This document shows positions 53,762 to 64,000 of a stretch of 64,000 nucleotides of DNA, piece by piece. A program made the position numbers and the translations under genes. Each line of letters starts with the position of its first letter. The first letter of the stretch is position 1. This stretch comes from Cycas panzhihuaensis (Eukaryota > Cycadophyta), in NCBI GenBank assembly GCA_023213395.1, contig CM041465.1:22940001-23004000 (forward strand). Direction: 5' to 3'. A model generated the notes under the pieces. The model did not search any database and was not told where the DNA came from. It saw only the letters and a list, made by a program, of their open reading frames with translations.

Positions 53762-56321
53762 GGACGACATCTACGGGATAACTACCTAACTAGTAGGTGC
53801 GGAGAGAGTGGGTGGTGAAATAATTGAAGGTGGGACCTAAGAGGAGAGTAACTATCACGCAGAGCGCCCTGTGCGCCAGAGCGTGAGTTCGGGATCTGCA
53901 ATGGAATATGGCTACTATCAGTTGGTCCTTCACCGCTTCGAACAAGGGGTGAAGATGCATAGGGCAAACCTGGGTTGACCTAGGGGCAGGACCCTCCCAC
54001 CCTTGGGTGGCCAGAAGGGGGAAGAGAAGATCCAAAGGGAACACGTCAAGAGGGTGCCTAAGTAAACTAACCAGGTACACAAGTGACGCGGGGGGCGAGA
54101 GACCTGTGCGGCTAAGGGGAGAAGAGGAAAGGTAGAGAAGGGGAGTTCCTACAACCTTTCCTATAGATGGTAAAGATATGTGTAACAAAATAAATGAAAT
54201 GCAACCCGATACAAAACCAAATTTCCTTTTTATTCTTCAATGTGTTAATTACTAAAAGAGAAATCAAAAGGAAAAAGGGGGGAGCAAAGTGGAGCAAGAT
54301 GTGCACCTGGGCCAAGGGCGTGCGTGACGGAAGCCTTCTCGAGGAGCACCAAACCACTCCACACGGCGCGTTAGATGTGAGATGTCACGGCGGGTGGAAA
54401 AGAGGGCTTCCTTACCTTCCCCGGAAAATCAAATGCGATGCCAAAGAAAAAAGGAAGCACCAACTAATAGATGAAACAACATGAAAATATAACGTATACA
54501 AAGGTACTTACCCAAGAACGGACTAACGGGCGATATCCTCCATGCCCCCGAATACCTGCAAGCAATGGCGGTCTCTCCCTTCCCAGAGGAAGAACACTAA
54601 CATGTAATACCAGATTCTAATAATATATGCCTAAGTAGTATAAATGTGAATCTAAATATACATGCGTTAGTGCCAATCCAACAATGAAAGTACCCAAAAG
54701 AGAGTGACCAAGGCGAAGTAAATGATCCAGAAGCCCTGAGTGGCCTACCTCCCGCAAATGATGCCCTAACCTCCCCTCAAGAGCCACGAGGAGCGAGGAC
54801 AAGGCCAAGAGCAAGGGCTGGAAAATGGCAGCAAAGGGACAAAGAGAGGCCCAAGAAAACCCACGGCGGACCGGGATGCTATGAGGAGCAAGCCGGGCGG
54901 CCGGAAAAAGAATGAGGCGAAAACTAGCAGTTGGGACTTATGAGTGTTGCCCAAACCTGAACAAAAGGCCCCAAATCAGTGCTGCAACTTGTGACAGCGC
55001 TGGTTTGGGTGGCCAAAATAAGGCCTACAAACCCTTGTTTGCAAGCCAAGGGCAGCACGGGGCGAGAGGGAGGCTTTGGAGGGCCTAGAGCCGCTTAGGG
55101 AGCTTGGAAGGTGGTACAGAATCCACCCAGCTCCTCTCCAAAACCTATGCCACCGCCATTGCCTTGAGCAGCAAACGTAGGCAAGAAGCACAAAAAGAGT
55201 GGTAGAACAGCCCACAAAAAGAAGGAAAACTAACTTACAAGAACAAGCAAGGAGCAAGCAAGGCTGAGCATAAATATCACAAGAAAAACCAATGTAAAAC
55301 AAGGAATACACGAAAAGTGGGCAAGAGACTTACCTCAGCCAAGGAGCAGTGAGGAGGGGCTGAGAAATCACCAGATTCAAGCACGCAGTTTGAGACCCTG
55401 CTAAGGAGATGTAAGGGGAAACGCCTGCACTTGGGGCACTTATAGACTGCCTGGGCAAAGATCAACTGGAAACCACTCCAAAGGGGCCCTCTCCAAGGTG
55501 TTTGAGGGGCTGGGAGAATGTCTCAGCCACACCAAAGGAGAGTTGGGCACTGTAGGAGGGACGCAGGTCCAGTAGCAGTAGTAGAACAGCAGAGAAGAGC
55601 AGAGCAGGATGATGTTTCCTTAGAGAGCAATTCCAAAAGTGAGCAAAAAAGACCCCCAAAAATTAGTCAAAAATGGCTTAAGTACTCAAACAAAACCCTA
55701 AAGTGAGCGATTAAGGTACAGCTGGGAGAGAATTAAGGTGCGAGCCATGTGGAAGTTTCACAATAAATGCGAAGTTGCCACGACAGATTTTAAAAATAAT
55801 TGAGATACAGTCGTCAAGAAATCATGCAGATCACGGATATTCCGGCCAGATCTGAAAATTCACTGCAGACGCACTAGAGCCAAAGTGGGCCCCACCCGCC
55901 CAGGCTAGGGGCGGATGACCGAAAGGGCTAATAGGAGACTAGAACACCTACCCGGAGGTACACAAGCTAACAAACAGGTCCAAGGAGCAAAAATAGGGCT
56001 CAACCAGGGTGGCAAGTTGACCAAACGATGATGAGTCATCACACGGGTGGAGGTAGCGCAAACCTAGTGGATCCTGGAGCGAGGAGGGCAGATGCGGGAA
56101 GTGAAGTGGCCACCAGGGTGCCACACTCGCTGGGAGTGTGCCCCTTCTATAGTCACCATAGGCTAGAATAAGTGTGGACGAAGCCAAAGTCGCCCACGAA
56201 GCCACACACATGCAGACATGCAAGCAAACACTCATCAAATGAAAGCGATGACAATGCGAGAAACATACCTGCACTTACCTGAGTCGGTGATTCTGTATCC
56301 ATTCCTAGAAGCTGGGAAATA
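53762..56321 (-). repeat. 5' LTR of T4 (2560 bp)
   Basis: Pairs with 44327-46904. Its outer end is GGGAAATA (CA to TA) at 56321, followed by target duplication GTCAT. Confidence 0.9.
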
Positions 56322-57198
56322 GTCATCTACTTTATTTAACTATCCCCATCCATCTAGACAGAGGGTCAGACCCTCCTAGGCCTCGGGTACCTTCTTTTAA
56401 GGCTCCTAGGCATGCCCTTTTGCCCTATTTTGGTCTCTGTAACTGCACCATGACAATTGTCGTGGTACCACGGTAAACTTCGCGGTACTGTGAAGTTTGT
56501 CGTGAGCCAACTGCCACTTAATATTTTTTAAAATCTGTTGTGGTAAATTTCTCCTTTTTTGTGAAATTGCTACATGGCTTCGACACCTCTCAAGCCTTAC
56601 CTCAACCCTAATTATCCATTCAACCTAGGGTTAGGTATAAAGACCAAAACAACCTCATTTTCCACCTCTTCTTTGACCTTATCTTCTCTCTTCTCTTTCT
56701 TCCACAGGAGTTTTCTACAGGAACACCCTGCAACACTCAAGTTCCCTGTGCTCCAACCTGAGATCCACCCATTGTAGCTATGATCCACAGTAGTAGGCTC
56801 ACTAACAAATATCTCCAAGCAAGGATTCATACTCAAGCTTGGCCCCCACACCCTTCTTATATCTTTCAGCGAGTTTGTTTCTATTGTAGCATCCTCCTAA
56901 GGACCTATTGTAAGCATATAAGATCTACTATTTCCTATTGTTTTTAGGGGCAGACTTGCCTCCTACTTAGCCCAATATGTACTATTTCATTATTATTCCA
57001 TGTCTTTCCTTTAGACTGACTTATAAAAGGTTAGATCTTTGAACACATCCTTTCTTTCCTTATTTTTTAGTTTATACAGGAGGTATTCCTTGATTTCCTA
57101 TTTTTTTTCCTACTTCATCTCCTTATCCTCTCCTGGTTATTTCCAAGGAGGCTTCAGGAGAGGACCCACAAAGAGTAAGAGAAAGGAGCCAAGGTAGG
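56322..57198 (+). repeat. 3' LTR of T3, second part
   Basis: Resumes with GTCATCTACTTTATTTAAC, matching 29622-29645, and carries the motif array (56440-56512) and TATA GGTATAAAGACC (56634-56645). It stops at GTAGG (57194-57198), where T5 begins. Confidence 0.85.
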
Positions 57199-59934
57199 TG
57201 GATGTGCATCTACAGGATAACTACCTAACTGAGTAGGAATAACGAGGGTGGTCAATGGCACTACAGGGTGCAGACAAGAACCTATGAGTAAGGTAAATAC
57301 CACGCAAGGTGCCCCATGCATCGGAGCGCGAGTTCGGGACCTGAGGATGGTATCCAGCTACCTAAAGGTGGTTCTCCACTTTAGTTAAGAAGGGAGAAGG
57401 TGGAAGATTAGCCTGGGTAGATCTAGGAGAAGGATCCTCCCACCCTTGCATGGCCGGAAGGGAAAGGAGAGAACCCTTCAAGGGTTTCCCTAGAGCAGAG
57501 GGAAACAAGTAAAGGATAAGCAGGTGAGTAACCTATGAGTGAGGTCTTCTCAGTTATCTGGCTAGGCGGAAGAAAACTGAGGAAGGATGAATAGAATGAT
57601 CAAAAGGGAGTTGTTATGATGTATGCAAGCAAACCCAACCAAGTATAGTAAGTCAATGAGACAAGGATGGAGTTTGCAAGATGAATGGAAAAGGTAAAAA
57701 GGTGAAACTTCCTAAGACCTTTTCCTATGATAAATATAATGCATGAAATGTAATAACGGAATATAAACCAAAAAAGGAGAGTTGGTTTTTCTTTTCCTTT
57801 CAAATGAGCTAATTACAACCGTACAAAACCTTTCAAAAGAAAAGGAACGAAGTAGAGTGAGAGTACATACCCGGAATGGAGACACGGTTGAAGTGGCAGT
57901 GTTCCCACAAGGTATCCAAGATCACTCCACAAAGCACGGCGAACAAGAAGGGTTACAGTAGAACAAAGCGTGGGCTTCCTTACCTTCCCCGGAAACAACA
58001 CTAGAGTGCCAAGAAAGGAAAAAAAAGGATAAAATTATAGTAGCAAATGAAATGCTAAAACAAAATGCAAATAAAAGCACTTACCCGTAAGGGAGAGAGA
58101 AAGGAATGAGTCCTTTGCATCCTCCACGTACCTGCAAGTGAGTGAGAGTATCCCTTTCCAGAGAAAAGGTGCTAGCAACACAAGATAGAATCCTAACAAT
58201 ATATGTATGTATGTAACAAACCATAAGCCTCAACACATATATGTTAGCATTCAATGTTACAATAATAAACTGTAAAGAAACTGTCCAATAAATGGTGGGT
58301 GAGTCGGTAAGCCTCAGAATGGCCCACCTCCTGCAAGGAGCAACCCTACCCTCCCCCAAGAAGCCACAAGGCAGCGAGGGTATGGCTGGAAAGCTGGCTG
58401 AAAAATGGGACAACAGAGGTGCAAGGAGGCTTAAATAAATCCACAACAAACCAGAGTGCTATGGGAAGTAAACCAGGTTGCTAAGAATGAGGTTGAGCAA
58501 GGGACAAGTAGTCGAGGCTTAAGTATGTTACCCGGATCAAGAGATGAGCCCTCAAACTAGCACTGCAACAAGTGCCAATGATGATTTTAGCAGCTAGAAA
58601 TAGCCTATCAAACCCTTGTTCTACTTCCAAGAGCAGCATGGGGTAAAAGGGAAGGTTTGGAAGGCAAAGAACCTCTTAGGGAGTGTGGAAGGTGGTGCGA
58701 AATCCACCCAGCTCTATTCCAAACCTTATGTATCCCCTTTTGACTACTGTCCTGGGTATGAAATGCAGGAAAGGAGGCCCTAACAACAGGGAGAACAGTC
58801 CAAAACAAAAGCAAGAAACTACCCCCAAAAGTAAGCTAAGACAAGCTAAGAATAACCATGCAAACCTGAGCAAAAATTAGACAAAGGGAAGACCCTAAAC
58901 CAGCAAATACCCATAGAGAAGATGGGAGGCGTTTACCTCTATAAAAAATAGCTAAAGAGAGGCTGAGAAATCTGTAGGAAGATTGTGGAATAACAGGTAT
59001 GGAGCCCCTACTAAGATGGCTAAAGGAGAAAGCCTATACTTGAGACTACTTGATGGCTGCCCGGGTAAGGAAGTGTTGGAAACTCTTCAAAGAGGCCCTC
59101 TCCAAGGTGTGTAAGGGGCTGGGAAGATGTCACAGCTGAACCAAAGGAGAGCTAGGTGCTGGAGAGTGATTGCAGGTCCTGTAACAATAGTGGAGCAGTT
59201 GGGAACAGTAGAGAGCAGGGCATTTTTCCTTGTGATCCTTCCAAAAATGAGCAAAAAGATCCCTAAAATGAATTAGGAAAGACTTAAATACCAAGCCCCA
59301 ACCCTAATCGAGTAATTAGGGTATGGATGGCGGTGAGTTAAGTTACGAGACACGTGGCAGTTCTGCAATAAATGCAAGAATTGCCACGATAGATTTTTAA
59401 AAACAAGTTATGATAGTTGTACCGTGGTAAACTTCACGGTACCATGGTAAATCTCATGGTACCACGAAATCTGTCGCAGTGCGGGACCAGAGGCCAAATC
59501 TAGCCCAAACAACTAGCTTGGGCTATGGGCCAGTGACCAAGGAGGCTGGTAGGGGGTAGGGACACCTGCCCAGAGATAAACAAGCAAGCAAATAAGCCAC
59601 AAGAGACAACAATGGGACTCAAAGGGTGCGGCAAGTCAACCAAGTGATGGTAGATCATCACACAGGCGGGGATGATGTAAGCCAAATGGGTCTTAAGGTG
59701 AGTAGATTAGAATGCGAGAAGTGACGCGGTCATCGGGGTGCCACACTCACTGGGAATGTGCCCCTACTATAGTCGTCATAGGCTAGATAGGTGTAGATGA
59801 CAACAGGATCATCTATGAAATCACATTATGCAACCATATACTCATCATGAAAGAAAATAATCAATAAGGTGAGAAGCATACCTGCACTTACCTAAGTCGA
59901 CTGCTCCGTATCCATTCCCGGAAGTTGTGAAACA
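57199..59934 (-). repeat. 3' LTR of T5 (2736 bp)
   Basis: Starts TGGATGTGCATCTACAGG (compare T4 TGGACGCGCGTCTACGGG) and ends GTTGTGAAACA. It has the clearest motif array of the family at 59405-59485 and a TATA-like GGTATTTAAGTC (minus strand) at 59281-59292. Open frames inside are unsupported. Confidence 0.85.
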
Positions 59935-60112
59935 TCGCCTCGCGCAGCAGAGCCTTCTGCCGTAAGCATGGTGCAATGGTGAATGCTGGCAACACAACTC
60001 AAGAGTACATGTGTATGTAGATATATAAATCAAGATCATAACAGTAGTCAAGGATGCCGGTGAGTGTTGTGGCAGAATGCATGGATATGAAGGTAGAGGT
60101 GGAGACAACATA

Positions 60113-60214
60113 GGGGCTGCCTATGTGCCACCCAAAAATCGACTAAGAAATACGAAGGGTGAGGGGGCTGCCTATATGCCACCCAAAAATCGACTAGGAA
60201 ATACGAAGGGTGAG
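60113..60214. repeat. 51-bp tandem duplication in T5
   Basis: Two copies of GGGGCTGCCTATRTGCCACC... with 51-bp period (units start 60113 and 60164). T4 has a single copy at the equivalent place. Confidence 0.85.
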
Positions 60215-60406
60215 GGGGCTGCCCCCACCACAAAAGATACAAGGAGATGTGTATAATCAAGTAGGAGAAATAAGTAAACAAAACGAGTAGTCGTCATAGT
60301 TTAACCTCATTGTGGCTAGCTTTTAGAGGTGCGAACGGATCACAAGGTGAAGCACATGGTGACCTGGGGCTTAGGTAGCGAAGCGACTAGACAAGCCTTA
60401 GGGACG

Positions 60407-60819
60407 GTCAGCAAGAAGAGGAAGGCAGCACTCAAGGATAAGGCAAATGAGACTATCTGCCTTAGCATTGAGGGCCCAAGGAATATGCTGAATGTCAACA
60501 GATGAGAAGTGGACCAGGAGGGATTTGGCAGTAGAAGCAAGGGTTCTCAAGTAAGGGCATCGCACTTGGTAAACCTAGGTGAGATGGGACACCACAACCT
60601 GAGAGTCGCAAAGCAAAACGATGGGTCTGTGATGGAAATGGAGAGCATCAGTGAGAGCTTCAATAGTAGCAGTGTACTCAGCTTCATTATTGGTAGCCTC
60701 TAGGAGGAAGATCCCAGAGCACAGGAGATCATGTCCGGAGGGACTGCAAAGAATCCACACAGCGGCAGAAGGTCTAGGGTTACTACAGCTTTCACCATCG
60801 GTAAAAATGTAGAGGGACA
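60407..60819 (-). pseudogene. Second RNase H of T5
   Basis: MSLYIFTDGESCSNPRPSAA, then NNEAEYTATIEALTDAL, LLCDSQVVVSHL (TAG follows) and ALNAKADSLICL, where the Glu of EAD is Lys. Conserved stop (TAA) near 60407. Same size and place as in T4. Nearly the whole frame is readable with one stop, so it is less decayed than in T1. Confidence 0.75.
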
Positions 60820-61344
60820 TGGGTGACATAAAGTCCTGATAGTAATAAATGATAATGGAGCAAAAGAGGGGCTTGAAAGGTAAGCAATAAGTGGTCGTGA
60901 AGGGTAGGAGGACCTAGCAATGAGGCTACCCAAGGACGAGAGTAAGCAGTCCAACCACTACCTGAGAGCGGGCAGAAAAAGGGCACCCTGGGGTACCAAA
61001 GGTCACCTTGGGAAGCAAAACATACCCCCGGGTGGGGGGGAGCACTCCCTCTAGAGACCCCAGGAGTAGAAAAGAGCTGCAGAAACGAGTCCAGGATGGC
61101 GAAATGAGCCAAATGAGTATAAACTTGGGCATACACGGGAGTGGCACACAAAACGAGATGGAAGGGCCCTACAAAAAAGTGCTATGATGAGGTGCCATAA
61201 ATGCACTTGTAAGAAAGAGCAAAAAGGGCACCAAAGGAGTGCAATGGGAGGCAGGACTAGAAGACAAAGGTGATTGGAGAAACGAGATGGTCTCAATAGC
61301 TGTCATGAGAGCGAAAATGGAGGTACTGCCCGTCGGGGCCCCCA
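60820..61344. promoter_or_regulatory. Divergent intergenic region of T5
   Basis: Homologous to 47735-48253 (T4) and 4149-4684 (T1). The AGACAAAGGTGATTGGAGAA block just before the TATA is shared with T3 and T4. No conserved frame. Confidence 0.5.
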
Positions 61345-61357
61345 CCTATATAAGGAA
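61345..61357 (+). promoter_or_regulatory. Antisense core promoter of T5
   Basis: GGGGCCCCCACCTATATAAG on the plus strand, opposite to T5. Confidence 0.7.
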
Positions 61358-61387
61358 ATTTGTACAGAAAACAAATTTATTTTCACC

Positions 61388-61522
61388 GGCTCACATGAGA
61401 AACCTGAGCCATTTCCTTATGCAGCGGAGCACCGCCTGATTTCGGAGGCATGCATAGGGAGATCGGACCATTGGATTAGAGCACGGGGAGAGCCAGCGGG
61501 ATCATCAGAGTGAGATGGTGAC
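61388..61522 (+). pseudogene. Antisense gene exon 1 of T5, cut by the chromovirus
   Basis: Encodes EKPEPFPYAAEHRLISEACI then GRSDHWIRARGE, matching exon 1 of T1 (PEPFPYAAEHYPTSEAHKGR). The shared frame across copies supports exon 1 as protein-coding. The usual ATG in front is mutated. The chromovirus LTR starts at 61523, before the expected intron 1 donor. Confidence 0.6.
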
Positions 61523-61965
61523 TGTAGCGATCTAGTTATACTCTTATAACAATTTTCCTCAAAATATAGGTACTATTTTTTCTGAAGAAGTGAGCTTCCC
61601 TCTTCGAGGCAAGGAACCCTCCAAACTACAGCCCCCAAATGGGCGAGCTAATTGCAGCCCTAGAACCGAAAATGCGCAACTAAAGAACCTGCGATGATGG
61701 TTTAGTATGTGGCCCAAACTTCTATTTATAGCGATCATGATACTTTAATTAGAAGTCGGCTAGACTGGGTAAAACTGCTCTAATAGAGGTCGGCCAGAAC
61801 TTTTCCAAAAACTGGTAGGCTAACTTTAAATGGTCATAACTTTTGATATAGATGTCAGAATTAACTTTCGTCTAAACCGTTGGAATCGTTGTTCAGAGGC
61901 CTTCAATTTGAATGGTAATAAGCTATATATATATTTTTTTTTTTACCATATTTTGGAATGCTACA
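61523..61965 (-). repeat. 3' LTR of the chromovirus (443 bp)
   Basis: Starts TGTAGC and ends GCTACA (perfect 6-bp inverted ends). On the minus strand a TATA box CGCTATAAATAGAAG lies at 61719-61733. A T/AT-rich tract occupies 61924-61950. Confidence 0.85.
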
Positions 61966-61987
61966 AGTCTCCCCATCTCAAAACATG
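61966..61987 (-). promoter_or_regulatory. Polypurine tract of the chromovirus
   Basis: On the minus strand, TTTTGAGATGGGGAGACT abuts the LTR start TGTAGC. Confidence 0.8.
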
Positions 61988-61989
61988 CT

Positions 61990-62745
61990 TTGCCCTCAAA
62001 GCATGGGTAAATTTTAGTATTGTTGTATCCATTATTTAGATTTCCATGTGGCTTCATTGTTGTCCACTACTTTCCATTTGATAAGGTATTATGTGATTTC
62101 AGGAGAACACAACCTTTTGGTACTTTTCTAAAGGATACCTTCTAGTTCAACTGATAGTCCTCTGTCCTCATTTAATATTAGAAGTTCTCTCTGGATTGGT
62201 ACCCTCTCTCCTAACTTCCTCTTAAGGCAAGAAATGTGGAATGTATTATGTATTTGACAATCTGGGGGAAGCTCTAATTTGTAGGCTACATCTCCCATTT
62301 TAACCAATATTTTATAGGGTCCAAAAAAATTTGGTTGAAGTTTATTTCGCCCTATTTGTTTTAGGCTATTTTGCTTGTAGGGTTGTAATCGCAGAAAAAC
62401 CCAGTCTCCTACCTTGAATATACGCTCCATTCTTTGAAGATCAACTTGTTGCTTCATTCGATTGTGAGCTAAGTTCAAGTTATCTTTTAAGGTATCCAGT
62501 ATCTACCTTGACTGTTGGTGACACTCTTCGATCGATTGTACTTTAGATGGCTGCGTCCAATTAAGAATGGATGGCGGCTCAAATCCATATAATGTTTGAA
62601 AATGGGACATCCTGGCAAACATGTGGTAAGTTGTATTATACTACTATTCTACTAAATGAAGCCATTTGTGCCACTGGTGTAGGCTTTGAGTTGTGAAATT
62701 ATGTAGATACCCCTCTATGCATTTATTTACAACTTCTGTCTGACA
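61990..62745 (-). pseudogene. pol: Chromovirus integrase C-terminal half and chromodomain
   Basis: Reading leftwards: QTEVVNKCIEGYLHNF (end of the integrase core), HQWHKWLHLVE, NTTYHM, LYGFEPP, then the open stretch 62478-62128 with GDWVFLRLQPYKQNSLKQIG, FFGPYKILVKMGDVAYKLEL and IHNTFHISCLKRKLG. A chromodomain-like tail (EYLIKWKVV, EATWKSK at about 62000-62090) is broken by TAG/TAA. The chromodomain normally targets integration to modified chromatin. The D,D part of the DDE core is absent because of the deletion upstream. Confidence 0.8.
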
Positions 62746-63400
62746 AATTGATTGCAGATGATGGAACGAGTGCCTATATGACCTGATATTAACAGGGGCC
62801 GATTGAGGAACCAAATCAATCACAGGCTTATATCCATGACTAGGAGGAAGTTCAGGCAGTAGCTCCTCATAAACCTTACTACATTGGTCAATTAGTTCTT
62901 GCACCTCTGTGGGAACTTCTTTTGCTGCTACCTTATAACAGGAAATCATGAATGAGGTGGGATTTTTTTGAAGTATCTTTTCCATACACTGAGATGATAC
63001 TAGTTGTACTGGATGAATGTCAGGAGCTTGTAGCTTGTACTTACGTCCCTTTTGGTGAAAACACATAAACCTCGTCCAAAAATTAGTAACAATGTTTCCC
63101 AAGGTTTGAAGCCGTTGTACTCCAAGAACCACATCAACCCCACCGATAGGCATGGCAAACATGTAAGTTGAGGTCAAATATTCTATAATACGTAAGCTTA
63201 CATGCTGGAAGTAACCACCACAAGGCATAGTCCTACCATTTGCTATTGCCGCTTGGAATATATTGAGTGGCTTTACTGTGAGACCTAACTGTTTTGTAGT
63301 AGGATGATTTATGAAATTGTGTGTACTACCACTATCTACCAAAATGGAAACCTCTGCATTTTTTATTAACCCTAGAAATCTTAATGTCTATGGTGCACAT
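62746..63400 (-). pseudogene. pol: Chromovirus protease and RT entry
   Basis: SILVDSGSTHNFINHP is the protease active site (DSG, about 63340). It is followed by MPIGGVDVVLGVQRLQTLGN, a linker, and the RT entry APVNIRSYRHS at about 62760-62800. There the frame passes straight into integrase (QTEVVNKC), so the RT palm and RNase H are missing. The frame 62644-63342 stays open across the junction. Confidence 0.8.
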
Positions 63401-64000
63401 GTTTCCCTATTGATGGCTTGAAGTGATATCTAATCATTGTCCGAGTCTATACTTAATAACTCCTCTATCTGGGCTTTATCTTCTTGGACCAATGCTTCCT
63501 CTTCTGTAATTTCTTCCCTAGTTTCATCAGGGAGAGGGTCTTCTTCATTATTCATCATGAACATCTTCTTAGGCGGGCATCTATGTTCTCAATTATACTT
63601 TCCTCCACAACGAAAACATGTTCTATTCTTGATGTGTTCTTCTCTTGACATTTGTTCATCTCTTTTATTCCCCGTAGGAGCACTGGCTTTAGTTCTAGAC
63701 TGTGTCCAATTTGGTTTAAATTGTTGGCTAGGAGGTCTTTCAAACTCGGTTCGACGAACGACACTTTGTCTTCCTTCTTTGAATTCTGCTTCAATATTCC
63801 TGGCATGGTGTATGGCATCGGTAAGGAAGCTCACCTCTATGGTCTTTAGTAGATACCTGATATTACCTCGAAGACCTGCTATATATACTTCTACTAGTTG
63901 AGGTTCACTAATATGGGCATCTACCATACTATGCAGTGCTTGGAACTGTTCAGTATAAGATTATACCGTACCGACTTGCTGTAACCTGGTAAGCTGGGCA
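63401..64000 (-). pseudogene. gag: Chromovirus gag, C-terminal part
   Basis: Blocks: TEQFQALHSMVDAHISEPQL, VEVYIAGLRGNIRYLL and EFERPPSQQFKPNWTQ, with the knuckle CFRCGGKYN.EHRC at about 63585-63626, where the His of C-X2-C-X4-H-X4-C is Asn and a TGA follows. An acidic linker leads to protease. The gag start lies beyond the window. Confidence 0.8.

Larger units (their letters stand above)
44327..56321 (-). mobile_element. T4: youngest Tat-like element, internally deleted, with intact LTR pair and TSD
   Basis: Minus-strand element of about 12 kb flanked by GTCAT (44322-44326 and 56322-56326), inserted in the 3' LTR of T3. Order on its own strand: 5' LTR, PBS, gag, protease, linker, first RT block, junction at about 49430, integrase C-terminal domain, untranslated region, antisense promoter/ORF region, second RNase H, polypurine tract, 3' LTR. 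RT, fused RNase H and integrase core are gone. It has the highest CpG content and fewest stops of all the T elements here, so it is the youngest. Confidence 0.9.
29223..57198 (+). mobile_element. T3: most complete Tat-like element, interrupted by T4 and T5
   Basis: Plus-strand element with 5' LTR, PBS, gag, protease, RT, RNase H, integrase, post-integrase region, antisense PMD gene, second RNase H, polypurine tract, and 3' LTR (43916-44326 continuing at 56322-57198). T4 splits the 3' LTR. T5 begins at 57199, at the position equivalent to about 30490 of the 5' LTR, so the last about 1.7 kb of the 3' LTR lies beyond T5, outside the window. It is the only copy here with all pol domains, but all are broken by stops. 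Confidence 0.85.
57199..61522 (-). mobile_element. T5: Tat-like element, 3' part
   Basis: Minus-strand element: 3' LTR 57199-59934, degraded polypurine tract, post-RNase H tail, second RNase H, divergent region, antisense promoter and exon 1. Interrupted at 61522 by the chromovirus. Gag, pol and 5' LTR should lie right of the window. GTAGG (57194-57198) is its expected target duplication. Confidence 0.8.
61523..64000 (-). mobile_element. Chromovirus (Ty3/gypsy with chromodomain), internally deleted, runs off the window
   Basis: Minus-strand element: 3' LTR 61523-61965, polypurine tract, chromodomain, integrase C-terminal half, deletion junction, RT entry, protease, gag. GTGAC (61518-61522) is the expected target duplication. 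It is unrelated to the T family, with a short LTR, a DSG protease, a C-X2-C knuckle and a chromodomain. Confidence 0.85.

Noticed and set aside
1-64000. tRNA, rRNA, CRISPR arrays, bacterial operons or a host protein-coding gene
   Set aside because: No cloverleaf with box A/B, rRNA core, regular spacer array or conserved non-transposon protein was seen. All recognisable proteins are of retroelement type, except the PMD gene and the unknown frame at 15901, which are both carried by elements.

Overview
This window is plant nuclear heterochromatin. It contains no intact host gene that I can support, no rRNA, tRNA or CRISPR, and essentially every base belongs to a stack of nested LTR retrotransposons. 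The gag-protease-RT-RNase H-integrase remains, 2.6-3.1 kb LTRs, plant-type TATA boxes and a plant mobile domain (PMD) point to a large-genome vascular plant. The species cannot be named from the sequence. Stop codons are mostly TAG/TGA where relatives have CAG/CGA/TGG, as expected from cytosine-methylation decay.

Seven Tat-like Ty3/gypsy insertions of one superfamily (called T0-T5 and S1 here) account for about 60 kb. T0 (minus strand) is the oldest host. Its pol lies at 8298-9740 and its protease/gag at 25674-29222. T1 (plus, 1-8297, 3' half only) interrupts its RNase H. T2 (minus, 9740-25673) sits between its pol pieces and carries solo LTR S1 (21414-24196) in its 5' LTR. T3 (plus, 29223-57198) interrupts its gag. 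T4 (minus, 44327-56321) is inserted in the 3' LTR of T3 with a visible 5-bp duplication (GTCAT). T5 (minus, 57199-61522) cuts off the same LTR further on, and a chromovirus (minus, 61523-64000+) interrupts T5. A short unrelated solo LTR (317-1370) sits inside T1.

The most interesting structure is a conserved module between integrase and the 3' LTR of the Tat-like elements. It has two parts: (i) a gene on the strand opposite to gag-pol, with its own CCTATATAAGGAAA core promoter, two GT-AG introns at matching places in different copies, a PMD and a C-terminal coiled coil; and (ii), divergently from it, a short sense ORF encoding a second RNase H (archaeal/plant-type) with its own ATG and conserved stop. 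All or part of this module is recognisable in T1, T2, T3, T4 and T5.

T4 is the least decayed copy. It has lost RT-RNase H-integrase core and the PMD exon by internal deletions, but keeps gag, protease, the antisense promoter with a 107-codon open frame, the second RNase H, and both LTRs. It therefore looks like a non-autonomous derivative. T2 has replaced its RT-integrase by about 600 bp of unknown sequence holding a 91-codon frame broken only by TAG codons.
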